Shown: piece after piece, positions 19,878-28,284 of the stretch
How positions within the stretch are numbered: position 1 is the first letter of the stretch
How the letters are laid out: every line of letters begins with the position of its first letter
NCBI RefSeq assembly: GCF_000961885.1
Contig: NZ_JZKH01000037.1
Location: 1-64,000 of the forward strand
Direction of reading: 5' to 3'
Origin: Streptomyces rubellomurinus
GTDB taxonomy: Bacteria; Actinomycetota; Actinomycetes; Streptomycetales; Streptomycetaceae
DNA length: 64,000 nt
Program-made: the position numbers and the translations under genes
The notes under the pieces: model-generated
Told to the model about the DNA's origin: nothing
Seen by the model: the letters and a program-made list of their open reading frames with translations, nothing else
Databases searched by the model: none

Positions 19878-21228
19878 GGGTCAGCTCCTGGGGTCGTGGG
19901 ACGGAGGCGTGCGGACGGGCCGCGGGGGGCGGTGCGAAGCCGGTCCAGGCGGTGCGGTCGGGCAGCCGGTGGACGGTGCGCCCGGTGACGGCGTTGAGGA
20001 TGACGGCGGCCCGGTGGGCGCCGAGCCCGAGGTCTGGGGTGCCGACGCCGTGGGTGTGCAGTTCGGCGTTCTGGACGTACAGGCCGCCGGTGAGTTCGGG
20101 CCGGGTGGCGACCCGGTGGTCGAGGTCGACCCGGTAGCGCCCGGCGTCGTCCCAGTCGATCAGGTCGGCGAGCGGTTCGAGCGCGGCCGGGCGGGCGGCC
20201 CGGTAGCCGGTGGCGAGCACCACGGCGTCGGTGCGCAGCACGTGCGCGGCGCCGGAGTCGGTGTGCCGGCAGTGCAGTTCGAGGCCGCCGCAGGGGCCGG
20301 GGCGGGCGTCGGTGACGGCGGTGCCGGGGGTGATCTCGACCGGGGCGGCGTCGATCGGGCGGCCGATGGTCCGCTCGTAGAGGTGGTCGTGGATGTCGGC
20401 GAGGGTCTCGGCGCTGGCGGCCTTGTGCAGTTGCCACTGGGCGGCGACCAGGGTGTCCCGGACGGGCCCGGGCAGGCTGTGGAAGTAGCGGGTGTAGTCG
20501 GGGGTGAAGTGTTCGAGGCCGAGCTTGGAGTACTCCATGGGGGCGAGCGCCCTGGTCCTGGTGAGCCAGCGCAGGCGCACGCCGTCGCCGTCGTGGCGGC
20601 GGAGCAGGTCGAGGAAGACCTCGGCGCCGGACTGCCCGCTGCCGACCACGGTGATGTCCCGGGCGCCGGCCAGCTCGGCCCGGCGGTCCAGGTAGTCGGC
20701 GGAGTGGAAGGCGCCCGGGTGGCCGTCGAGCCGGGCGAAGGCCTCGGGCAGCACGGGCCGGGTGCCGACGCCGAGGGCGAGGTTGCGGGCCCGGACGGTG
20801 GACTGCCGGCCGGTCGCGGTGTCGGTCAGCTCGGCCAGGAACAGGGCGCCGTCCCGGCGCAGCGCGGTGACCTCGGTGCCGAACCGGCAGTTGGCCAGCC
20901 GTTCGGCGGCCCAGCGGCAGTAGTGGTCGTACTCGCGGCGGGGCAGCTGGAAGCGCTCGGCGAAGTAGAACGGGAACAGCCGGTCCTGCTCGCGCAGGTA
21001 GTTGAGGAAGGACCACCGGTTGGTCGGGTCGACCAGGGAGACCAGGTCGGCGAGGAAGGGCACCTGCATCCGGGCCCCGTCGACGAGCATGCCGTGGTGC
21101 CAGCGGAACTCCGGGCGCTGTTCGCAGAAGAGCGTGCGCAGCCCGGGTACGGGCTCGGCGAGCGCGGCGAGCGAGAGGTTGAACGGGCCGATGCCGACGC
21201 CGAGCAGGTCGTAGGGGGGTGTGTTCAC
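19855..21228 (-). CDS. L-lysine/ornithine N-monooxygenase (IucD-like)
   Basis: FAD- and NADPH-dependent N-hydroxylase (457 aa, GTG start overlapping the acyltransferase stop by 4 bp). The FAD loop is GVGIGPFNLSLAAL at residues 11-24, with the family motif FRWHHGMLVDGARMQVPFLADLVSLVDPT; the NADPH loop is VVGSGQSGAEVFLDLL near residue 195; the late DxxxxATGY signature reads AVVLATGYRAA. It hydroxylates the side-chain amine of a diamine or lysine, first step to a hydroxamate. With no decarboxylase in the operon, free lysine is the probable substrate (inference), as for IucD of aerobactin. Confidence 0.92.
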   Translation of the reverse strand: MNTPPYDLLGVGIGPFNLSLAALAEPVPGLRTLFCEQRPEFRWHHGMLVDGARMQVPFLADLVSLVDPTNRWSFLNYLREQDRLFPFYFAERFQLPRREYDHYCRWAAERLANCRFGTEVTALRRDGALFLAELTDTATGRQSTVRARNLALGVGTRPVLPEAFARLDGHPGAFHSADYLDRRAELAGARDITVVGSGQSGAEVFLDLLRRHDGDGVRLRWLTRTRALAPMEYSKLGLEHFTPDYTRYFHSLPGPVRDTLVAAQWQLHKAASAETLADIHDHLYERTIGRPIDAAPVEITPGTAVTDARPGPCGGLELHCRHTDSGAAHVLRTDAVVLATGYRAARPAALEPLADLIDWDDAGRYRVDLDHRVATRPELTGGLYVQNAELHTHGVGTPDLGLGAHRAAVILNAVTGRTVHRLPDRTAWTGFAPPPAARPHASVPRPQELTRAATAGR

Positions 21229-21800
21229 AGGTCGTCCTCAGCGAAGGGCAGAGCTCGGGCGCGGACCATCAGGGCCGCGCGCTTTTCGGGCAGGTCGAGT
21301 TCGGCGGCGACGTGGAATCCGGCCCGTTCGAAGGCCCGGACGGAGCGCCGGTTGCGCACGTCCGGTTCGGCCACCACCCGTTCGCAGGCCGGGCGGCGGC
21401 GCAGGACCAGGTCGGCGAGGGCGGTCAGCAGGACGGCGCCGAGGCCCCGGCCGCGGGCGGCGGCGGGGCCGAGCAGCAGGTGCAGGCCGGTGTCGTGCGG
21501 CCGGGCGGGGTAGTGCGCGGCGAGCGGGTCGAGGTCGGCGCGGTAGACCTCCCAGTAGCTCATCGGCTCGCCGTCGAGCAGGCCGAGGCAGGGCAGGCTG
21601 CGGCCGTCGCCGTCGAGTTGGGCCCGGACGTGCCGCTCGGTGACGGCGGGCGGCCCGGCGAGCGCCCAGAACTCGTCGACCTCGGGGTCGTTCATCCACC
21701 CGGCGAGCAGCGGGAGGTCGGCCGGCAGCCGGACGGGGCTGAGCCGGAACTCGCCGGCCGGGGTGGGGACGGCGCCCCACGCCGGTACGTCGTCCGTCAT
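21225..21800 (-). CDS. Siderophore N-acyltransferase, GNAT (IucB-like)
   Basis: GNAT-fold acyltransferase (191 aa) of the IucB/RhbD/MbtK type: YWEVYRADLDPL...HDTGLHLLLGP and the acyl-CoA loop ARGRGLGAVLL are the usual signature. It should acylate the N-hydroxylated amine to give the hydroxamate. The acyl donor (acetyl, succinyl or another group) cannot be told from sequence. ATG 21800 overlaps the upstream synthetase stop by 4 bp, and its own stop overlaps the hydroxylase start by 4 bp. It is shorter than enterobacterial IucB, which carries an extra N-terminal domain. Confidence 0.9.
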   Translation of the reverse strand: MTDDVPAWGAVPTPAGEFRLSPVRLPADLPLLAGWMNDPEVDEFWALAGPPAVTERHVRAQLDGDGRSLPCLGLLDGEPMSYWEVYRADLDPLAAHYPARPHDTGLHLLLGPAAARGRGLGAVLLTALADLVLRRRPACERVVAEPDVRNRRSVRAFERAGFHVAAELDLPEKRAALMVRARALPFAEDDL

Positions 21801-23617
21801 CGGGCGCCCGCCACCGGGTTGGGGATGTCCACGTACACGGACTGGGTGGCGACCGGGCCGACCAGTTCGTCCAGGCCGTTGATCCGGGTGAGCAGGTTGG
21901 CCTTGCAGGGCAGGGTGGGCGCGTCCAGCAGCAGCGCGGGCAGCGCCGAGCCGGTGGCGGCGGCGCGCGGGCCGGCCAGGAAGCGGCGCAGCCCGGCGAG
22001 CAGGACGTCCTCGTCGGCGAGGCCCTGGCTGCCGAGGGCGCCGATCAGGCCGAGCACGTGGTTGATGCCGAGGTAGTAGGCGAAGTGGTGGTCGATCACC
22101 TGGTCGGGCAGGAAGGTGTCGCTGTCGGCGCCGAGCCCGGGCAGTCGGGCGGTGAGCCGGTCGGCGGCGCTCTGCCGGTAGTAGTAGCCCTGGTTGTCGC
22201 GGTAGCGGCCGCCACTGGGCCAGCCGTCCCGGTCGAGCAGGACGAGGCTGTTCTGCTGGTGGGCCTCCAGGGCGATGCCGCCCCGGCCGTCCAGCCAGAG
22301 GACGGGCAGCACAACGGCGTCCAGATAGCGCAGGAACCATTCGGCGGCGACGGTGCGCAGCGGTCGGCCGGTGCGGGCGGCGAGCGCCCGGACGGTGTCG
22401 CCGAGCCGGGAGGGCACGGTGTCGCCGGCTCCGCGCGGCTGTTCGGCGACCAGCCCGGCGACGCACAGCACGCGGTCGGCGGGGGCGAAGGGCTGGGCGC
22501 GCAGCACGGTGTCGAGGCCGCCCGGGTCGCCGAGGGCGGGGTGGTCGACGCCGATCCAGGCCGGGTCGCGGACGATGTCGAAGCCGGGGTGGGCGGCCCG
22601 CCACTCGGCGGCCAGCCCGCTCTCCAGCAGCCGGTGCATCTCCAGGCCGCGGTGCAGTTCCTTGCGCAGGTTCTCCCGGCGGGAGTTGGTGATCCGCAGG
22701 CCGAGCGAGAGCTTGAGCATCCACGGGGTGCCGGGCCGGTAGACGGTGCGCACCGAGGAGGTGGGGTGCCAGGGTTCACCGGCCGGCCCGAGGTCGCGCA
22801 GCAGCCCGTCCGCGAGCAGGGCGGCGACGGCCGGACGGTGGGCGAGTTCGCGGGCCTGCCAGGGGTGCAGCGGCAGGGCGGCGGTGCCGGGCGGCAGGGT
22901 GAGGGCGCCGTCGAGCAGGTCGGCGGTGAGCCGGTCGGCGGTCTCGGCGAGGGCGGAGCCGGCGGCGAGCAGGGCGCGGTCGACGGCGTACCAGTGGAGT
23001 TGGAAGGCGCCGTGCAGTTCGGGCGAGTAGGCGGCGCTCTGGGCCGGGCCGAGGCCGTCGCGGCTCTTCGGGGTGGGGTGCAGCGGGTGGCCGAGCAGCA
23101 GGGCCTGTTCGGCGGCGAGGAAGTGCGAGCGTTCGGGGCCGCCGGCCGGGGTGGCGGTGCGGTGGTGGGCGAGGATCTCGGCGGTGCGCACGACCGAGTC
23201 GGCGACCCGGGCGGCGAGGTCGGCGACCTGGCCGGGGTCGGGCCGTTCGGCGGCCGCGGCGGCGAGCAGGGCGGCGGCGGTGACGGCGTCGACGGGGGCC
23301 CCGAAACCGTCGACGGCCCCGCCCGAGGCGGCGTCGCCGACCGCGAGGACGGCCGGGCCGAAGCGGTGCCAGCCGCCGGGCGACCAGTAGCGGACGGCGG
23401 CGGAGAGCCGGGCGGCGCCGCCGAGGACGGCGATCCGCAGCCGGCCGTCCGGTCCGGGCCGGGCGCCGGTCTCGCGGGTCCAGCACCGCAACAGGGCTTC
23501 CACGGCGGCCTGTTCGGCGGCGACGGCCGGGTCCGGGTGCAGCAGCGGGTCGGGCCCGGGATGCCCGGCCGCGGCCGGCGGCGGGACGGGCGGGGCTCCG
23601 GTGAGTGCGGTGCTCAA
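21797..23617 (-). CDS. NIS siderophore synthetase, IucA/IucC family (type A-like)
   Basis: First gene of the siderophore operon (606 aa). I choose TTG 23617 because AGGAGC lies just upstream and conserved sequence begins soon after; longer starts run through the iron box. Motifs: GHPLHPTPKSRDGLGP, LPLHPWQARE, WHPTSSVRTVY, KLSLGLRITNSRREN, ALEAHQQNSLVLLD and the C-terminal DHHFAYYLGINHVLGLIGALG. These resemble IucA-type enzymes, which attach the first hydroxamate to citrate. Having one A-like and one C-like synthetase implies a product with two amide bonds to a central di- or tri-acid. Iron repression through the box at 23701-23719 is expected. Confidence 0.92.
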   Translation of the reverse strand: MSTALTGAPPVPPPAAAGHPGPDPLLHPDPAVAAEQAAVEALLRCWTRETGARPGPDGRLRIAVLGGAARLSAAVRYWSPGGWHRFGPAVLAVGDAASGGAVDGFGAPVDAVTAAALLAAAAAERPDPGQVADLAARVADSVVRTAEILAHHRTATPAGGPERSHFLAAEQALLLGHPLHPTPKSRDGLGPAQSAAYSPELHGAFQLHWYAVDRALLAAGSALAETADRLTADLLDGALTLPPGTAALPLHPWQARELAHRPAVAALLADGLLRDLGPAGEPWHPTSSVRTVYRPGTPWMLKLSLGLRITNSRRENLRKELHRGLEMHRLLESGLAAEWRAAHPGFDIVRDPAWIGVDHPALGDPGGLDTVLRAQPFAPADRVLCVAGLVAEQPRGAGDTVPSRLGDTVRALAARTGRPLRTVAAEWFLRYLDAVVLPVLWLDGRGGIALEAHQQNSLVLLDRDGWPSGGRYRDNQGYYYRQSAADRLTARLPGLGADSDTFLPDQVIDHHFAYYLGINHVLGLIGALGSQGLADEDVLLAGLRRFLAGPRAAATGSALPALLLDAPTLPCKANLLTRINGLDELVGPVATQSVYVDIPNPVAGAR

Positions 23618-23700
23618 GGCTGCTCCTTGGTGCGCGTGGGGGTGCGGACGCGCGGGCGGCGGGGCGTGGAGCGGTTCGGCGGGTGCTCGCGGCCTTCGCG

Positions 23701-23719
23701 TCAGGTAAGGGTTACCTAT
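23701..23719 (-). promoter_or_regulatory. Iron box (DmdR1/DtxR-type operator)
   Basis: TCAGGTAAGGGTTACCTAT contains the perfect dyad AGGTAA-GGG-TTACCT and fits the DmdR/DtxR consensus TTAGGTTAGGCTAACCTAA. It lies about 85 bp before the first siderophore gene. A wider GTCAGG...CCTGAC inverted repeat frames it. Strong evidence that the operon is iron-repressed. Confidence 0.9.
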
Positions 23720-23942
23720 CCCTGACGGGTGATCACAAGGGCGGGTCACTCGTCCTGGTGAAGATCCGTGATACTCCCGCACCGGCCCGGCGGAGCCTGC
23801 TGCGTCAACGGACCCGCCCGGTCCGCGTCACGGATCGGTGACCTGCGCCCGCCCGCGCAACCCGGGGGGCGGCCGCCGCCGTCCTGTACGGCGGTGGAAG
23901 ACTCCAGGGCGGCGAGCCGCCGCACCGGAGCCGGACCGACCG

Positions 23943-24006
23943 CCGCCCGCCCGCCCGAACCGCCCGCCCGAAACCGCCCGCCCGAACCGACCGACCGACC
24001 GACCGA
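23943..24006. repeat. Short-unit repeats before the protease pair
   Basis: Three copies of a CCGCCCGCCCGAA-like unit run into (CCGA)5 at 23987-24006, ending about 20 bp before the ATG of the first protease. The 411-bp gap 23618-24028 otherwise holds only the iron box and no gene. Slippage-prone DNA so near a start could affect spacing of the promoter. Confidence 0.75.
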
Positions 24007-24028
24007 GCACACAGGGGGAAGTGCACAG

Positions 24029-25225
24029 ATGCCTACGATCCACCGGTCCCTGGCCGCCGTCGCGGTCGCGGGGGCCCTGCTCGCGGTGAGCGCCTGCGGG
24101 CCGGACGGCCCGGCCGGCGACGGCGGCTCCACCGTGGCGGGCCCGCCGCCCGCGAGCGACTCGCCCTCCTCCGGTGGCCGGATCACCCTGCCCTCCGGCC
24201 TGCCGACCAGCCTGCTGGAGGGCCTGCCGAAGACCTGGGACGACCTGAAGAAGTGGAGGTTCGAGGACTGGGACTCCTGGGCCTCCAAGCACGTCTTCAA
24301 CAACCCGGTGGTGAAGGACTTCTGGGACCCGGACACGATGGGTGACTCCAAGCCCGCCGACCCGGCCCCGCCGTCCGCGAAGCCCGCCCCGGCCACGCCC
24401 ACGCCCACCGCCGCCGGCTCCGCCGCGGACGACGGCGCGACCGACCCGGAGCCGCCGGTGGTCAAGGCGGTGCCGGTGCCCCGGCCGTACCTCCAACAGC
24501 CGTCCGGCAAGGTGTTCTTCAGCGCCAAGGGCGGCCGCGGCAACTGCTCGGCGACGGTGATCACCGACCCGCAGCACCCGGGGAGGAGCAACCTGGTCTG
24601 GACGGCCGGCCACTGCGTGCACGAGGGCAAGGGCGGCACCTTCTACAAGGACCTGGTCTTCGTGCCCGCCTACAACAACTCGGGTGCCTCCAGCGGCGGC
24701 AAGCGGGCCCCGCTGTCCGAGCTGGCGCCGCTGGGCACCTGGTGGGCCGACCAGGTCACCACCTCGCCGCAGTGGATGGTCGAGGGCGGTGGCAGCGGCG
24801 ACGCGGCCAACCAGTACGACTTCGCGGTGATGCGCGTGCACAACCAGAACGACACCGGCAAGTCCCTGGAGGAGACGGTCGGTTCGGCCGTCCCGGTGTG
24901 GTTCGACGCGCCGCGCGACAAGCTCGACGTCTGGGCCGCCGGCTACCCGCTGGTCAAGCCCTTCGACGGCCAGGAGCTCTACAAGTGCGTCGGGGGCAGG
25001 CCCACCCGGCTGTCCTTCGACGCCAAGCGCCCGACGATGCTCACCATCGGCTGCGACATGACCCAGGGCGCCAGCGGCGGCGGCTGGTTCGCGACCATGC
25101 CGGACGGGAAGACCGCCCTGGTCAGCAACACCTCGATCGGCACCCAGGGGCACACCTCGCTCAGCGGCCCGTACCTGGAGACCGTCGCCAGGAACGCCCT
25201 GGACTGGATCTCCCGCAAGCAGTGA
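24029..25225 (+). CDS. Trypsin-fold serine protease lipoprotein (intact triad)
   Basis: Exported serine peptidase-like lipoprotein (398 aa). ATG 24029 follows GGGGGAAG and starts a signal peptide with lipobox AVSAC (Cys near residue 24). A region of about 90 residues contains the motif WRFEDWDSW...FNNPVVKDFW, then a Pro/Ala-rich linker, then a trypsin-like domain with His195 (TAGHC), Asp264 (YDFAV) and Ser349 (QGASGGGWF). The triad is complete. It is likely anchored on the outer face of the membrane. A paralogue follows 124 bp downstream. The substrate is unknown. Confidence 0.88.
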   Translation: MPTIHRSLAAVAVAGALLAVSACGPDGPAGDGGSTVAGPPPASDSPSSGGRITLPSGLPTSLLEGLPKTWDDLKKWRFEDWDSWASKHVFNNPVVKDFWDPDTMGDSKPADPAPPSAKPAPATPTPTAAGSAADDGATDPEPPVVKAVPVPRPYLQQPSGKVFFSAKGGRGNCSATVITDPQHPGRSNLVWTAGHCVHEGKGGTFYKDLVFVPAYNNSGASSGGKRAPLSELAPLGTWWADQVTTSPQWMVEGGGSGDAANQYDFAVMRVHNQNDTGKSLEETVGSAVPVWFDAPRDKLDVWAAGYPLVKPFDGQELYKCVGGRPTRLSFDAKRPTMLTIGCDMTQGASGGGWFATMPDGKTALVSNTSIGTQGHTSLSGPYLETVARNALDWISRKQ

Positions 25226-25272
25226 CCCACAAGCAGTGACCCATAGACAGTGACCCGCAGGCAGTGAGGACG
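25220..25272. repeat. 14-bp tandem repeat over the protease stop codon
   Basis: CAGTGACCCACAAG, CAGTGACCCATAGA and CAGTGACCCGCAGG stand head to tail, followed by a partial copy CAGTGAGG. Each copy contains TGA; the first provides the stop codon of the upstream gene, so there is a series of repeated stop-containing units. Confidence 0.85.
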
Positions 25273-25349
25273 CGCGGGCGGTCGACAGCCGCCCCGCAGC
25301 CGTCCGTCAGCCGCACCGAGCACCGAAGCACCACGGGGGAGGACTCAGC

Positions 25350-26462
25350 ATGCCCAGGAACGAAGGCCGGCGCCGCCGGGCCGCGACGGCCGCCGCCGCG
25401 CTGCTCGGCGCGCTCGCGCTCACCGCGACGGCCTGCGGGCCGGACGCCGCCCCCGGCGCGAGCGCCCCGCCGCTCGCGCTGCCCAAGGCCGCGCCCACCA
25501 GCGTGGGCGACCTGAGCGGCTGGAAGCTGGAGGACTGGGCCCGGTTCGTCGCCGACAGCGGCTTCGCCAACGAGGTGGCCCAGGGCTACTGGTCGACCGG
25601 CCGGACGGAGGGCGCCAAGCCCCGACTGGTGCAGGAGTACGCGCTCTCCTCCCCCGCCCAGGGCGACGTCCAGCGGGACGCGCCGCCCGCCGCCGTCCCG
25701 GCCACGCCGCAGCCGCACCCGTACACCCCGGCCACCGCGGTGGCCGGCAAGCTCTTCGTGACCACGCCCAAGGGCGACGCGGTCTGCTCCGGCACGGTGG
25801 TCTCCGACCCGCTCAACCCGGGGCGGAGCAACCTCGTCTACACCGCCGCGCACTGCCTGCACGAGGGCAGGGGCGGCGGCTGGATGAAGAACATCGTGTT
25901 CGTGCCGGCCTTCAACCGGGACGGCCGGGCGGGCCGCGGCAAGCCGTACACCGAGCAGCAGGCCGCTCCGTACGGCCGGTGGACGGCGGTGCGGGCCATG
26001 GTCTCGCCGACCTGGCTGCAGGAGAGCGGCGTCGGCGCCCGCGATCAGTTCGACTACGGGATCGTCCGGGTGCGCGGCGAGGGCGGCACCTCGCTGGAGG
26101 AGGCGGTCGGCGGCTCGGTGCCGATCTGGTTCAACGCCCCGCGCGAGCAGATCACCTCGGCCGTCTCGTACGGCTACCCGGCCGAGCGGCCGTTCGACGG
26201 CATGGAGCTGGACCACTGCGACTCGGCCGTCCGGCCGTCCCGGCTGTCCTTCGACCGGGCCCGCCCGCCGATGTACGTGATCGGCTGCACGATGACCGGC
26301 GGGGCCGGTGGCGGCGGCTGGTTCATCACCAGGGACGGCAAGCCGAACCTGATCAGCGTCAACTCGATCGGCGACCGCAACCCGTCCGGGTACCTGGCCG
26401 GGCCCTCGCTGCAGGACCAGGCCAAACAGGCCTTCGACTACTTCGCCAAGAACGTGAAGTGA
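25350..26462 (+). CDS. Trypsin-fold lipoprotein lacking the catalytic serine
   Basis: Paralogue of the preceding protease (370 aa; ATG after GGGGGAGG). Same plan: signal peptide with lipobox TATAC, a segment with WKLEDWARF...FANEVAQGYW, a Pro-rich linker and a trypsin-like domain. His168 (TAAHC) and Asp235 (FDYGI) are present, but the nucleophile position reads GGAGGGGWF, so Ser is Gly320 (codon GGT at 26307-26309). The frame and the rest of the domain are intact, so this looks like a maintained pseudoprotease rather than a decayed gene. It may bind the substrate or partner of the active paralogue (inference). Confidence 0.87.
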   Translation: MPRNEGRRRRAATAAAALLGALALTATACGPDAAPGASAPPLALPKAAPTSVGDLSGWKLEDWARFVADSGFANEVAQGYWSTGRTEGAKPRLVQEYALSSPAQGDVQRDAPPAAVPATPQPHPYTPATAVAGKLFVTTPKGDAVCSGTVVSDPLNPGRSNLVYTAAHCLHEGRGGGWMKNIVFVPAFNRDGRAGRGKPYTEQQAAPYGRWTAVRAMVSPTWLQESGVGARDQFDYGIVRVRGEGGTSLEEAVGGSVPIWFNAPREQITSAVSYGYPAERPFDGMELDHCDSAVRPSRLSFDRARPPMYVIGCTMTGGAGGGGWFITRDGKPNLISVNSIGDRNPSGYLAGPSLQDQAKQAFDYFAKNVK

Positions 26463-26466
26463 CGCG

Positions 26467-26503
26467 CGAGGGGCCCCGGACCGGTCGGTCCGGGGGCCCC
26501 TCG
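26467..26503. terminator. Bidirectional terminator, protease pair / hflX
   Basis: A 15-16 bp GC stem (CGAGGGGCC... with ...GGCCCCTCG, one bulged G) sits between the convergent stops at 26462 and 26512. Confidence 0.75.
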
Positions 26504-26511
26504 TCGGCACG

Positions 26512-28014
26512 TCAGCCCTGCAGGGCGACCGCGAAGTGCTCCAGCTCGGCGGCCAGCTCGGCCGGCACCTTGGCGTGCACCAGGGTGCCCTCGCCGGTGT
26601 GCTCGGTGGCGATCAGCTCGCCCTCCGCGTGCACCCGGGAGACCAGCGCGCCCTGGGTGTAGGGCACCAGGGCCCGCACCTCGATCGCCGGGCGCGGCAG
26701 CTCGTCGTCGATGAGCTGCAGCAGCTCGTCCATGCCCGCGCCGGTGCGGGCCGACACCACGATGGCGTGCGGCTCGCGGCGCAGCAGCCGCTGCAGCACG
26801 TGCGGGTCGGCGGCGTCCGCCTTGTTGATCACCACGATCTCCGGCACGTTCTGCGCGTCGACCGAGACGATGACCTCGCGGACGGCGGCCAGCTGCGTCT
26901 CCGGCTCGGGGTGCGAGCCGTCGACGACGTGCAGGATGAGGTCCGCGTCGGCGACCTCCTCCATGGTCGAGCGGAAGGCCTCGACCAGGTGGTGCGGCAG
27001 GTGCCGGACGAACCCGACCGTGTCGGCCAGGGTGTAGACCCGCCCGCTCGGGGTCTGGGCCCGGCGCACGGTCGGGTCCAGGGTGGCGAACAGCGCGTTC
27101 TCCACCAGCACGCCCGCGCCGGTGAGCCGGTTGAGCAGGGAGGACTTGCCGGCGTTGGTGTAGCCGGCGATGGCCACGGACGGCACCTGGTGGCGCTTGC
27201 GCTCCTGGCGCTTGGTGTCGCGGCCCTTCTTCATGTCGGCGATCTCCCGGCGGAGCTTCGCCATCTTCTCGCGGATCCGGCGCCGGTCGGTCTCGATCTT
27301 GGTCTCACCGGGACCACGGGTGGCCATGCCGCCGCCGGACGAGCCGGAGCCGCCACCACCCATCTGCCGGGACAGCGACTGACCCCAGCCGCGCAGACGC
27401 GGCAGCATGTACTGCATCTGCGCCAGCGAGACCTGCGCCTTGCCCTCCCGGGACTTGGCGTGCTGGGCGAAGATGTCCAGGATCAGGGCCGTCCGGTCGA
27501 CGACCTTGACCTTGACCACGTCTTCCAGGTGGATCAGCTGGCCGGGGGTGAGCTCACCGTCGCAGACCACGGTGTCGGCGCCGCTGGAGGCGACGATGTC
27601 GCGCAGCTCCTGCGCCTTGCCGGAGCCGATGTAGGTCGCGGCGTCGGGCTTGTCGCGGCGCTGGATGACGCCGTCCAGCACCTCGGAGCCGGCGGTCTCG
27701 GCGAGCGCGGCGAGCTCGGCCATCGAGTTCTCCGCCTCCTCCAGGGTGCCGTCGGTCCAGACGCCGACGAGCACCACGCGCTCCAGGCGGAGCTGGCGGT
27801 ACTCGACCTCGGTGACGTCTTCGAGTTCGGTGGAGAGGCCGGCGACCCGGCGCAGGGCGGCACGCTCGCTGCGGTCGTACTGGTCGCCGTCGTAGTGGTG
27901 GCCGAGGTCCTCGTCGATGGCCGCGAGGTCCTCGTCCATGAGGGCTTCCGCCCGCCGACCGTCGATGCGGCGCGGGGCGTCGGCGTGGTCGCGGGCTTCG
28001 AACGTGGAGGTCAT
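26512..28014 (-). CDS. hflX: Ribosome-associated GTPase HflX
   Basis: HflX-family GTPase (500 aa), known to split stalled or hibernating ribosomes in other bacteria. An N-terminal HflX subdomain (VLVGVWTDG, VVCDGELTPGQLIHLE, DRTALILDIFAQHAKSREGK), a glycine-rich loop GGGGSGSSGGG, and a helical linker precede the G domain: G1 GYTNAGKSSL, G3 DTVGF, G4 NKAD. Length is usual for actinobacteria, with an N-terminal extension of about 75 residues compared with E. coli. It is a single gene; 270 bp separate it from the next gene upstream (28015-28284), where no gene was seen. Confidence 0.96.
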   Translation of the reverse strand: MTSTFEARDHADAPRRIDGRRAEALMDEDLAAIDEDLGHHYDGDQYDRSERAALRRVAGLSTELEDVTEVEYRQLRLERVVLVGVWTDGTLEEAENSMAELAALAETAGSEVLDGVIQRRDKPDAATYIGSGKAQELRDIVASSGADTVVCDGELTPGQLIHLEDVVKVKVVDRTALILDIFAQHAKSREGKAQVSLAQMQYMLPRLRGWGQSLSRQMGGGGSGSSGGGMATRGPGETKIETDRRRIREKMAKLRREIADMKKGRDTKRQERKRHQVPSVAIAGYTNAGKSSLLNRLTGAGVLVENALFATLDPTVRRAQTPSGRVYTLADTVGFVRHLPHHLVEAFRSTMEEVADADLILHVVDGSHPEPETQLAAVREVIVSVDAQNVPEIVVINKADAADPHVLQRLLRREPHAIVVSARTGAGMDELLQLIDDELPRPAIEVRALVPYTQGALVSRVHAEGELIATEHTGEGTLVHAKVPAELAAELEHFAVALQG

Positions 28015-28284
28015 TCTGTCCTTTGGCTGCTGGTACGGGTGGCCTGTCGGGGACCGTCGGTACGGGCCCGTAAGGAGTCTGCCCAGCTGTCGCCCCGGCT
28101 ACCGTCGGGTGAGGTGAGCTACCCCTCGGGGCCGCGGTGTCACCGGGGCTCCTGTGCCCTGAGAACGCCGCGGACCGGCCGTGAATTCCCCATGATGGTC
28201 GCACGCCCGGGGCGGGCCGGTCACCCCCTTTTCACCCGGGGTCATCCCGCGGTCACCCAGGACGTCCGCCGCCGCCCGCACCCG

